5,581 nt of DNA. Origin: Cellvibrionales bacterium UBA4495 (GTDB lineage Bacteria > Pseudomonadota > Gammaproteobacteria > Pseudomonadales > Porticoccaceae). Below the pieces are notes generated by a model. That model was given only the letters and a program-made list of their open reading frames with translations. It made no database searches and was not told where the DNA came from. How positions within the stretch are numbered: position 1 is the stretch's first letter; every line of letters starts with the position of its first letter. Location: contig DGNJ01000049.1 in the NCBI GenBank assembly GCA_002388905.1, positions 1 to 5,581 on the forward strand, read 5' to 3'. The position numbers were made by a program, and so were the translations under genes. Shown one piece after another: positions 1 to 5,581 of this stretch.

Positions 1-61
1 ATTCCCGCGTCCGTTCCATGTAACGGACCGGTCCGTCGCGCGGGTCTTCCACAGCGTTCAT
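1..61 (-). CDS. Divergent partial CDS, possibly selenoprotein B-like reductase family protein (N-terminus only)
   Basis: Reading the minus strand from an ATG at 61-59 gives about 20 codons that stay open to the window edge. The residues PVRYMERTRE near the end resemble, from memory, the N-terminal motif of proteobacterial proteins annotated as glycine/sarcosine/betaine reductase selenoprotein B family, which usually continue with a YYRALGY-like stretch. Codons are GC-rich at third positions, like those of egtB. There is no strong Shine-Dalgarno sequence upstream (only a weak GAAAG), which lowers confidence. If real, it is transcribed divergently from egtB across about 100 bp. The family name rests on a short motif, so it is tentative; the reading frame could also be chance. 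Confidence 0.42.
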   Translation of the reverse strand, partial: MNAVEDPRDGPVRYMERTRE

Positions 62-80
62 GGACGCAGGCTTTCACAAA

Positions 81-109
81 TTGACAATATGCGCCAGCCT
101 CGACATTCA
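81..109 (+). promoter_or_regulatory. Candidate egtB promoter (perfect -35, weak -10)
   Basis: A consensus -35 hexamer TTGACA lies at 81-86. At 17 bp spacing the -10 position (104-109) reads CATTCA, a poor match, so this may need an activator or may not be the true promoter. The -35 sits inside a small odd palindrome, ATTG-A-CAAT (80-88). The location, about 50 bp upstream of the egtB start and inside the divergent gap, is suitable. Confidence 0.3.
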
Positions 110-160
110 GCCGGACGCGCCTAGCTACTCTTCAAATGTCGCCCGGAAGACGAGGATGCC

Positions 161-1405
161 ATGCGACCGACGCCCCGGAGCGACGCCTCCGCCATACCCG
201 ACTTCTTCACCGAGACGCGGTCCGCGACCGAATCCCTGACCGCGGACCTGCCGATCGAGGACATGGTCGCGCAGTCCATGGAAGACGCGAGCCCGGCCAA
301 GTGGCACCTCGCGCACACAACCTGGTTCTTCGAGGAATTCATCCTCAGGCCCTACGCGCCCCATTACCGCTCGCCGGACGACCGCTTCGCCTATCTGTTC
401 AATTCCTACTACGTGCAGGCCGGCCCAAGGTTCGCCCGGGCGCAGCGCGGCATGATCGGACGGCCGACGGTCGCGGAGGTCATGGCCTACCGCGCCGGGG
501 TCGACGCGGCGCTGGAAGACCTGATCCGGGCGGGCGACGCGCCGCTCGATCTGGTCGAGCTCGGCTGCCACCACGAGATGCAGCATCAGGAACTGCTGCT
601 GACCGACCTCTTGCACCTCCTCTCCCTCAATCCGCTGGAGCCGGCCTACAAGGCGCCCGGCCCGGCGGCGCTCGCCGATCCCGCGCCGCTCACATGGATC
701 GACTGCGCGGGCGGGCTCGTCGAGGTCGGACATGACGGCGCCGGTTTTGCGTTCGACTGCGAGACGCCGCGCCATCGCACATATGTCGCGCCCTACAGGC
801 TCGCGTCCCGCGCGGTGACGAACCGGGAGTGGATCGCTTTCATCGAGGCCGGCGGCTATCGCACGCCGGAGCTCTGGCTGTCCGACGGCTGGGGCGCCGC
901 CGAGCGCGAGGGTTGGGAGGCGCCGCTCTATTGGCGCCGGGAGGACGAAGGCTGGGTCGCTTTCGGGCTGCGCGGAACCCAGCCGGTCGATCCGGACGCG
1001 CCGGTCGCGCATATCAGCTTCTACGAAGCCGACGCCTTCGCCCGTTGGGCCGGCAAGCGCCTGCCGACCGAGGCGGAGTGGGAGCTGGCGGCGCGTGAGC
1101 CGATCGACGGGAACTTCGTCGAAACCGGCCGCCTTCGCCCGAAGCCCGCCGCGGGCGACGGCCTCGCGCAAATGTGGGGCGACGTCTGGGAATGGACCCA
1201 GTCGCCCTATGCGCCCTACCCCGGGTACCGCCCGCCCGCGGGCGCGATCGGCGAGTACAATGGCAAGTTCATGATCAACCAGATGACACTTCGGGGTGGC
1301 TCCTGTGCCAGCGACGCCGCACATATCCGCGCTACCTACCGCAACTTTTTCTATCCCGGGGATCGCTGGCAGTTTTCCGGCCTGAGACTCGCCATTTCGC
1401 TTTAA
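161..1405 (+). CDS. egtB: Ergothioneine biosynthesis protein EgtB (hercynine sulfoxide synthase)
   Basis: EgtB is a cytosolic non-heme iron enzyme that uses O2 to form the C-S bond between hercynine and cysteine or gamma-glutamylcysteine in ergothioneine synthesis. The 414-residue product has the normal length and order. An N-terminal DinB-like domain carries SPAKWHLAHTTWFFE (44-58) and HHEMQHQELLL (137-147); H52, H138 and H142 fit the three-histidine iron site. A C-terminal FGE-sulfatase (formylglycine-generating-enzyme-like) domain carries KRLPTEAEWE, WGDVWEWT and LRGGSC, and ends with ATYRNFF and SGLRLA. The ATG at 161 follows GAGG (152-155) at good spacing, and the conserved region begins about 20 residues in. 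Which thiol donor it uses cannot be told by eye. Codon third positions are strongly GC up to about codon 375 and then shift to the lower-GC pattern seen in egtD. egtD follows after 93 bp. Confidence 0.95.
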   Translation: MRPTPRSDASAIPDFFTETRSATESLTADLPIEDMVAQSMEDASPAKWHLAHTTWFFEEFILRPYAPHYRSPDDRFAYLFNSYYVQAGPRFARAQRGMIGRPTVAEVMAYRAGVDAALEDLIRAGDAPLDLVELGCHHEMQHQELLLTDLLHLLSLNPLEPAYKAPGPAALADPAPLTWIDCAGGLVEVGHDGAGFAFDCETPRHRTYVAPYRLASRAVTNREWIAFIEAGGYRTPELWLSDGWGAAEREGWEAPLYWRREDEGWVAFGLRGTQPVDPDAPVAHISFYEADAFARWAGKRLPTEAEWELAAREPIDGNFVETGRLRPKPAAGDGLAQMWGDVWEWTQSPYAPYPGYRPPAGAIGEYNGKFMINQMTLRGGSCASDAAHIRATYRNFFYPGDRWQFSGLRLAISL

Positions 1406-1445
1406 TCAATAGCCACTTTAATCAAACACCGCTTTGATCAATGGC
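1398..1445 (+). repeat. Three tandem 16-bp repeats at the egtB-egtD junction
   Basis: Three contiguous 16-bp units occupy 1398-1413, 1414-1429 and 1430-1445. Each carries the core TTTAATCAA, TTTAATCAA and TTTGATCAA respectively (1401-1409, 1417-1425, 1433-1441). The first and third units share the flanks CGC and CAAT-GC. The first copy overlaps the last codons and stop of egtB; the third contains the -35 element of the putative egtD promoter and an 8-bp palindrome TTGATCAA. The regular phasing and promoter position suggest a binding-site array for a regulator, but small tandem duplication without function is possible. Confidence 0.7.
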
Positions 1446-1462
1446 AGCGGACGGGCTATAAA
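1434..1462 (+). promoter_or_regulatory. Putative sigma70-type promoter for egtD
   Basis: TTGATC (1434-1439, four of six consensus bases) is separated by exactly 17 bp from TATAAA (1457-1462, five of six). The local AT-rich stretch stands out against the GC-rich surroundings. Transcription would start near 1469-1470, leaving a leader of about 30 nt that contains the AGGAAAGGA ribosome binding site (1486-1494). The -35 lies in the third tandem repeat, so a protein bound there would be expected to block or modulate RNA polymerase. Confidence 0.6.
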
Positions 1463-1498
1463 TAAAGGGCAACCGAAACCGCAAAAGGAAAGGACCCT

Positions 1499-2494
1499 AT
1501 GACAGCAGCGCCGGAGCCCATGGATATTGCCGCCGAAGATCCCGACCGTTTTTATTTCTATTGCCGGCGGCGCAAGGCCGAAGATTCCGCGGCGGAAATC
1601 CTGACCGGCCTTCGCCAGATGCCCAAATCCATTCCGCCAAAATACTTTTACGACAGCGAGGGAGCGGCGCTTTTCGACCGTATAACAGCGCTTCCGGAAT
1701 ATTACCTGACGCGCACCGAGCGCGAGATTTTCCGCAAGCACGGCGAAGAAATGGCTGAAGCAGCGGGCCGGGGAAGGATGCTGATTGAACCGGGAAGCGG
1801 CAGCAGCGAAAAGGTGGAGCTATTGCTCGACGCCTTGAAGCCGGACGTCTATGTTCCCTTAGAGATTACCGAGAGCCACCTGCTCAATGCGTCGCGACAC
1901 CTGGTTTCGCGCTATCCCTGGTTGACCGTGCATGCTGTCTGTGACGATTACAGCGACGGGATCGAACTGCCGGAAGCCCTGCCCGACGGCCAGCGGCTGT
2001 TGTTTTTTCCCGGTTCAACCATTGGCAATTTCGAACCCGACCAGGCCGCGCGCTTCTTGAAACACCTGCACCGGGCCTGCGGCGATGACGGCGCGGTGCT
2101 GATCGGTGTCGATCTGCGCAAGGACAGCGACATACTGACCGCCGCCTATAACGACAGCGAGTCGATCACGGCCCGCTTCAACCTCAATGTGCTCGACCAC
2201 GTCAATCGGCTGACCCGGGGTAATTTCGAGCCGCGGCGTTTTCGCCATAGCGCCTTTTTCAATGAGCGTGAGAGCCGGATCGAGATGCACCTGGAAAGCC
2301 TCGAATCCCAAAGGGTGACCCTGGCGGGGGAGGACTTCCATTTCGCCCGGGGAGAAAGGATCCATACCGAGAATTCGTACAAATACACGGTGTCGGGCTT
2401 TCGCGCACTTGCGGGTTCCGTGGGATTCCGGCCCCGTCACACCTGGTGCGATCCCAACCAGTGGTTCAGCGTCCACCTTCTGGAGGCGGGCTGA
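1499..2494 (+). CDS. egtD: L-histidine N-alpha-methyltransferase EgtD
   Basis: EgtD uses three S-adenosylmethionine molecules to trimethylate the alpha-amino group of histidine, giving hercynine, the substrate of EgtB. The 331-residue product matches the usual family length of about 320-330. Visible family signatures are PKYFYDSEGAALFD (47-60), LPEYYLTRTE (65-74), the SAM-site glycine loop EPGSGSSEKV (97-106), PGSTIGNF (171-178, with N177 at the place of the histidine-binding Asn), GVDLRKD (203-209), AAYNDSESITARFNLNVL (215-232), RIEMHL (260-265) and HTENSYKYT (289-297), where E291 and S293 fit the known ExS substrate pair. The ATG at 1499 follows a strong AGGAAAGGA (1486-1494). Third-position GC is clearly lower than in most of egtB (21 of the first 60 codons end in A or T). 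It probably has its own promoter as well as possible readthrough from egtB. Confidence 0.95.
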   Translation: MTAAPEPMDIAAEDPDRFYFYCRRRKAEDSAAEILTGLRQMPKSIPPKYFYDSEGAALFDRITALPEYYLTRTEREIFRKHGEEMAEAAGRGRMLIEPGSGSSEKVELLLDALKPDVYVPLEITESHLLNASRHLVSRYPWLTVHAVCDDYSDGIELPEALPDGQRLLFFPGSTIGNFEPDQAARFLKHLHRACGDDGAVLIGVDLRKDSDILTAAYNDSESITARFNLNVLDHVNRLTRGNFEPRRFRHSAFFNERESRIEMHLESLESQRVTLAGEDFHFARGERIHTENSYKYTVSGFRALAGSVGFRPRHTWCDPNQWFSVHLLEAG

Positions 2495-2589
2495 CTGGAG
2501 GCCGGTTGAAAGGTACAGGCCGGGCCGGGCACGACCCGACTTGAAAGCAACGGTTTAGAGGTTCCTGGAAGATCGCTGCGAACGCAGAC

Positions 2590-2596
2590 AGGGGAG
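2590..2596 (+). promoter_or_regulatory. Ribosome binding site of the glycosyltransferase gene
   Basis: AGGGGAG (2590-2596) lies just 2 nt before the GTG at 2599 and 5 nt before an in-frame TTG at 2602. Spacing slightly favours TTG at 2602, which would shorten the protein by one residue only. Confidence 0.6.
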
Positions 2597-2598
2597 CA

Positions 2599-3933
2599 GT
2601 GTTGAAGGTATTGTTTTTGATTTCCAGTCCGGGCAGGGGCCACTCCCGTTGCGCCGAGGCCATCGATATCGCCCTGCGCCGCCAGGTGGACGGTATCGAG
2701 ACCGAGACCGTCGACATCCACAGCATTGTCGATGCCCGGGTCAGCGCCGCCATCAAGGACGGCTATCTGCGCATGGTCGAATCCCGGCCGGCTCTCTACC
2801 AGCGCCTCTACGATCTCGACCGTCAGCTGTATCGGCAACTGGCGGGGGAACTGCCCGCCGATGCCGATATTGCCGGCTTTCTCGCCGAGCAGCAAAGGCG
2901 CTGGTTCCCGGAAATCGCTGACCGGCCCTGGTACGCCATGCCCTACCGGAACCTGGACACGGCGCTGATCAATACCCTGGTTAACGGCGTTTGCGAAAGC
3001 CGCCGCCACCCGGCCAACCGGCTCATGCTGCGCGGCTTGCTCCAGCTTATCTATCGCATCCTCGCCAAGCGTCTGAAAGACGAAGTGCAGCGTCGTCGGC
3101 CCGATGTGCTGGTGGCCACCCAGATGTACCCGAACGCCCTGCTGGATCGTGCCGTCGCAACCGGTGCGGTCAGGCAGCCCCTGATCGGGGTCATCACCGA
3201 TTATGGTATCCATGGCGTCTGGGTTCGCGGATCGACGCGGTACTATTGCGTGGCCCACCCGGCCACCGCCGACATGCTCACCCGTCGGGGCGTGGCCGCA
3301 AACCGTATACGGGTTACGGGGATTCCCCTGATGCCGGCATTCGAACAGCCCCGCGATAGGCAGCGGGCCCGGCGGGAACTGGGCCTGGACGAACGGCCCA
3401 CGGCGCTGATTACCGGGGGTGGCCAGAGTATCGGCACCCTGGCCTCGGTGCGGGAGATTCTCGCCGACGCGCGGAACAATGTCCGGCTTCTGGTCAATGC
3501 CCCCGGGACAATGGCAAAGGATCGCCATATTCTGGATCGTTTGGCAAAAGCCTATCCCGACACACTCAAGGTTTTCGACTGGACCGATGACATGTCGCTG
3601 TTGATGAGCGCGGCGGACGTGGTCGTGGGTAAACCGGGCGGCCTGACTGTCAGCGAAGCACTGGCCTGTGGCCGACCCTTCCTGGCCACCTGCTCCCTGG
3701 GCGGACAGGAGGGTCACAACCTGCGCTTTCTCGAGCAGCACCGGATCGGGTGCCTGGTGCCCCCCAGCGCACTCGGTGACCATCTGGGACGTTTGTTCGC
3801 GCAGCCGGGACGACTCACCGAGTGGCAGGACCGGGCCGCGGCCCAGGGACGTCGGCATGGTGCCTCGGAGGTGGCGAAAATGATCATGGCGTGCGCCGAC
3901 GGCACGGCGGTCCGCGAGGCGGCAATTAAATGA
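2599..3933 (+). CDS. MGDG synthase/MurG-like glycosyltransferase (GT28 family)
   Basis: The 444-residue protein has the two-domain GT-B layout of MGDG synthase/UgtP-type enzymes, which transfer sugar from a UDP-sugar to a lipid acceptor at the cytosolic membrane face. The N-terminal domain opens with VLFLISSPGRGHSRCAEAI (4-22), the Rossmann strand plus GxGH-type loop of the MGDG_synth family, and includes VITDYGIHGVW (198-208). The C-terminal domain has ITGGGQSIGTL (271-281) and VVVGKPGGLTVSEALACGRP (341-360), the nucleotide-sugar binding signature, then GQEGHNLRFLEQHRIG (369-384). There is no signal peptide or clear membrane span. Start is GTG 2599 or TTG 2602. Sugar donor and acceptor cannot be assigned from sequence; the family includes diacylglycerol glycosyltransferases but also less characterised members. 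It overlaps the next gene by ATGA, so the two are translationally coupled. It lies 104 bp after egtD with no convincing terminator between. Confidence 0.85.
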   Translation: MLKVLFLISSPGRGHSRCAEAIDIALRRQVDGIETETVDIHSIVDARVSAAIKDGYLRMVESRPALYQRLYDLDRQLYRQLAGELPADADIAGFLAEQQRRWFPEIADRPWYAMPYRNLDTALINTLVNGVCESRRHPANRLMLRGLLQLIYRILAKRLKDEVQRRRPDVLVATQMYPNALLDRAVATGAVRQPLIGVITDYGIHGVWVRGSTRYYCVAHPATADMLTRRGVAANRIRVTGIPLMPAFEQPRDRQRARRELGLDERPTALITGGGQSIGTLASVREILADARNNVRLLVNAPGTMAKDRHILDRLAKAYPDTLKVFDWTDDMSLLMSAADVVVGKPGGLTVSEALACGRPFLATCSLGGQEGHNLRFLEQHRIGCLVPPSALGDHLGRLFAQPGRLTEWQDRAAAQGRRHGASEVAKMIMACADGTAVREAAIK

Positions 3934-4535
3934 GCACACGCTTGTGGCACTGGCCAGCAAATTTCTTCCGGTGGTGTTTCCGCTGTTTCGACAATATCTG
4001 GCGCCGCTGGCACCGGGTGCGCCGCATCGATTCTTTGCTCAGTTTGTCGCTGGAACCCTGGAAAGCCGACGATAAATGTTTGCCCAATGGTGTGGTGATC
4101 CGCCGGGGCGATTTGCTGGGGATCCTTCATTTCAATCACGGGGCTTTTATCAACCGGGGCGAGCGGGACGGTACCGGCATCCGTCGGGCACTGGATTTTC
4201 GCAGCAAGCTGTTTGCCTCGCTGAGACAATTGGCCGCGCGGGTGCAAAGCGAGCCTGAATTTTCCGCCATCGTCGCCTTTCACGGCATTACCTGGTTCCG
4301 CGCCCACGGTGAAAAAGTGGGTTTTGTCATCGAGCCTTTGCCCGACCACTGGCGGACCCGTTTGCGGGCACTGCATTTCCGCCTGTTGTTGCGCGCTTTT
4401 TTCCCGGCGCTGGCCCGGCGCGAGGGCAAGCGCTTGCACCCCCACGGTTTCTGGATGACTCGACAGGAGTTGATTACCAATTTTGGCAAATCATCCCGGC
4501 ACGGTGTTGTCGAACAAATTGCTCAGTCACATTGA
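3930..4535 (+). CDS. YkoP-like protein of unknown function
   Basis: The 201-residue product resembles the YkoP-like family (named from Bacillus subtilis YkoP), which is often encoded beside, or fused to, NodB-type deacetylases and UgtP-like glycosyltransferases. Supporting segments are DNIWRRWHRV (21-30), the DGT-IRKGD-like NGVVIRRGDLLGILHFNH (53-70), FHGITWF (117-123), and the family-typical C-terminal GFWMTRQELITNFG (173-186). The biochemical role is not known. The first 34 residues hold five tryptophans and many arginines, which could favour attachment to the membrane surface, but no hydrophobic span or signal peptide is present. Its ATG shares bases with the TGA of the glycosyltransferase gene (ATGA at 3930-3933), and its end overlaps the deacetylase start by about 50 nt, so all three are probably made together. 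The family call is from memory of motifs. Confidence 0.72.
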   Translation: MSTRLWHWPANFFRWCFRCFDNIWRRWHRVRRIDSLLSLSLEPWKADDKCLPNGVVIRRGDLLGILHFNHGAFINRGERDGTGIRRALDFRSKLFASLRQLAARVQSEPEFSAIVAFHGITWFRAHGEKVGFVIEPLPDHWRTRLRALHFRLLLRAFFPALARREGKRLHPHGFWMTRQELITNFGKSSRHGVVEQIAQSH

Positions 4536-5118
4536 CGGGCCCCGGGTGGCGCTCACGTTCGACGATGGCCCCGATCCCTACCACACTCCCCGGATTCTGG
4601 ATATTCTGGCCGAGCACGGCTGCCCGGCGACTTTTTTCGTATTGGGCACCGCTGCCCGCAACTGGCCCGGACTGGTGCGGCGGATTGTCGCTGAAGGGCA
4701 CAGCCTTGGCAGCCATTGCTACAGCCATCGCCGGGCCTGGTTCCTGGCGAACTCGACACTCAGGCGCGAAGTGGCATTGTCGCGGCAGGTGATTGCGGAT
4801 ATTGCCGGCGTGGCGCCGCGCTGGTTCCGTCCGCCCTACGGGCAGCGCCATGCGGTTATGCTCGATGCAGCCGCCGGCCACGGTATGATGACCGTGCTGT
4901 GGAGCCGCTCCGTCATCGACTGGGGACCCCTGGCGACCCGCCGGGGGATACGACGCCGCCTTCAGGGGGCAGCGGCGGGAGATATCGTTTTGCTTCACGA
5001 TGGCCGGCGACGCCACAATCACCCGGAACGGACGGCGGCAGTACTGCCTTCGGTGTTGCCGGCCCTGGTGGATCGCGGCCTGCGCTTTATTGGCCTGGAT
5101 CAATGGCGGCCGGTCTGA
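4483..5118 (+). CDS. NodB-type polysaccharide deacetylase family protein
   Basis: Carbohydrate esterase 4 enzymes remove acetyl groups from N-acetylated amino sugars using a divalent metal. All five motifs are present, numbered from the TTG at 4483: TFDDGPDP (25-32; D27 as base, D28 as metal ligand), SHCYSH (77-82; H78 and H82 as metal ligands, with Cys where Ser or Thr is usual after the first His), RPPYG (116-120), SVIDW (143-147) and LLHDG (170-174). Activity is therefore likely. There is no signal peptide and only about 20 residues before motif 1, so it appears cytosolic, unlike cell-wall deacetylases. The start is uncertain: no ATG exists; TTG 4483 is the first usable codon after a frame stop at 4471, AGGAG (4465-4469) lies 13 nt before it, and GTG 4504, TTG 4507 or TTG 4519 are alternatives. 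The gene overlaps the ykoP-like gene. Confidence 0.88.
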   Translation: MANHPGTVLSNKLLSHIDGPRVALTFDDGPDPYHTPRILDILAEHGCPATFFVLGTAARNWPGLVRRIVAEGHSLGSHCYSHRRAWFLANSTLRREVALSRQVIADIAGVAPRWFRPPYGQRHAVMLDAAAGHGMMTVLWSRSVIDWGPLATRRGIRRRLQGAAAGDIVLLHDGRRRHNHPERTAAVLPSVLPALVDRGLRFIGLDQWRPV

Positions 5119-5186
5119 GGCGCCCGGTTTCCACCTTAGAGCTTGCTTCCCCGGCCAATACCATCTAGTTTCAAGGAAGTATCCGT

Positions 5187-5194
5187 AGGGAGGA
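5187..5194 (+). promoter_or_regulatory. Strong ribosome binding site of the thiolase gene
   Basis: AGGGAGGA is a near-perfect Shine-Dalgarno sequence. Seven nucleotides downstream, in the thiolase frame, is ATC (5202-5204). There is no ATG, GTG or TTG in that frame between the upstream stop TAG (5166-5168) and the conserved RPVYIVDGARTP region, so this site decides the start. Confidence 0.7.
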
Positions 5195-5201
5195 CGATTC
5201 T

Positions 5202-5581
5202 ATCTCTCCAGCCAAGCAGGGAAAATCCGCAAGCAGGACCCGCCCCGTCTATATTGTCGACGGCGCCCGCACGCCTTTCCTGCGCGCGACGGGTAAACCC
5301 GGCCCCTTTACGCCGGTGGACCTGGCCGTCCAGTGTGGCCGGCCGCTTCTGCTCCGCCAGCCTTTCCCGGCCGAAGCCGTCGACCGGGTGATTCTCGGGT
5401 GCGTCAACGTCCTGGCCGGGGAAATGAACCCCGCGCGGGTGGCCGCGCTGCGACTGGGGCTGGGTCGCGACCTGCCCGCTTACACCGTGCAAATCAATTG
5501 CGGCTCCGGGATGCTCTCCATCGACAAGGGCTGCCAGGATATCCGTGCCGGCGAAGCGGAGCTGGTACTGGCCGGCGGCGC
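5202..5581 (+). CDS. Thiolase (acetyl-CoA acetyltransferase / 3-ketoacyl-CoA thiolase), N-terminal part
   Basis: Thiolases condense or cleave acyl-CoA units in beta-oxidation or acetoacetyl-CoA/PHA synthesis. The visible 126 codons contain RPVYIVDGARTPFLRATGK (14-32), the typical thiolase N-terminus, LGCVNV (66-71), NPARVAALRLGL (76-87), and VQINCGSGM (96-104) around the nucleophilic cysteine C100 (codon 5499-5501), then LVLAGGA at the window edge. The frame is intact to the end. The usual initiator is missing: the best start is ATC at 5202, placed 7 nt after AGGGAGGA, giving a leader SPAKQGKSASRT that looks like a normal short thiolase N-terminus. This is either a rare AUC start or a one-base error for ATG. 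Chain-length specificity and partner genes lie outside the window. A weak TTGCTT-N17-TAGTTT (5143-5171) could serve as a promoter. Confidence 0.88.
   Translation, partial: MSPAKQGKSASRTRPVYIVDGARTPFLRATGKPGPFTPVDLAVQCGRPLLLRQPFPAEAVDRVILGCVNVLAGEMNPARVAALRLGLGRDLPAYTVQINCGSGMLSIDKGCQDIRAGEAELVLAGG

Noticed and set aside
4..44. Nested inverted repeats: a perfect 14-bp palindrome ACGGACCGGTCCGT (23-36), GTCCGTT/AACGGAC (9-15 with 22-28) and CCCGCG/CGCGGG (4-9 with 39-44)
   Set aside because: They could form alternative hairpins, but the arms compete, there is no T-tract, and the segment probably lies inside the divergent minus-strand coding region, so I do not call a terminator or operator.
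125..1324. Long minus-strand open frame opposite egtB (399 codons)
   Set aside because: It is a mirror of a very GC-rich gene, where stop codons are rare on the opposite strand. The translation is Arg/Gly/Val rich without family motifs, whereas the plus strand encodes a full EgtB.
2526..2538. Short hairpin CGGG-CACGA-CCCG between egtD and the glycosyltransferase gene
   Set aside because: The stem is only 4 bp and no run of T follows, so it is not a credible intrinsic terminator.
2506..2569. Two TTGAAA hexamers (2506-2511, 2541-2546) as possible -35 elements for the glycosyltransferase gene
   Set aside because: At 16-18 bp spacing neither has an acceptable -10 sequence, so no promoter is called here.
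2576..2587. CTGCG-AA-CGCAG inverted repeat just before the glycosyltransferase RBS
   Set aside because: The stem is very short (four pairs with a GAAC loop) and such repeats occur often by chance in GC-rich DNA; no second structure suggests a riboswitch or attenuator.
2437..3960. Long minus-strand open frame opposite the glycosyltransferase (507 codons)
   Set aside because: Same shadow effect. It covers parts of neighbouring genes and the intergenic gap, has no recognisable domain, and competes with a well-supported GT28 gene.

Overview
The window reads as a GC-rich bacterial chromosome segment, probably proteobacterial, with four complete plus-strand genes of clear family, one further plus-strand gene of a less studied family, and a partial gene at each end. 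EgtB looks alphaproteobacterial in style. The right-hand genes, especially the thiolase, also resemble proteins common in gammaproteobacteria. The host cannot be fixed from the sequence alone.

Left part (1-2494): a minus-strand coding start (61 down to 1) resembles the N-terminus of proteins related to glycine/betaine-reductase selenoprotein B. It diverges from egtB across about 100 bp. egtB (161-1405) and egtD (1499-2494) form a minimal ergothioneine set: EgtD trimethylates histidine to hercynine and EgtB joins hercynine to a thiol donor through an O2-dependent C-S bond. No egtA, egtC or egtE is visible here. The 93-bp gap between them holds three tandem 16-bp repeats and a good sigma70-type promoter (TTGATC-N17-TATAAA), so egtD probably has its own start of transcription.

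Right part (2599-5118): three overlapping or coupled genes encode a MGDG-synthase/MurG-like (GT28) glycosyltransferase, a YkoP-like protein and a NodB-type polysaccharide deacetylase without a signal peptide. This looks like a translationally coupled module for making and modifying a glycolipid or saccharide at the inner face of the membrane. Its product is unknown.

Right end (5202-5581): the N-terminal third of a thiolase begins after a strong Shine-Dalgarno sequence, but no ATG, GTG or TTG is available in frame; the best-placed initiator is ATC.

The points most worth a second look are the switch in third-position base usage inside the 3' end of egtB (around base 1285, not at a gene boundary), the tandem repeat/promoter in front of egtD, the GT28-YkoP-NodB module, and the ATC-initiated thiolase.
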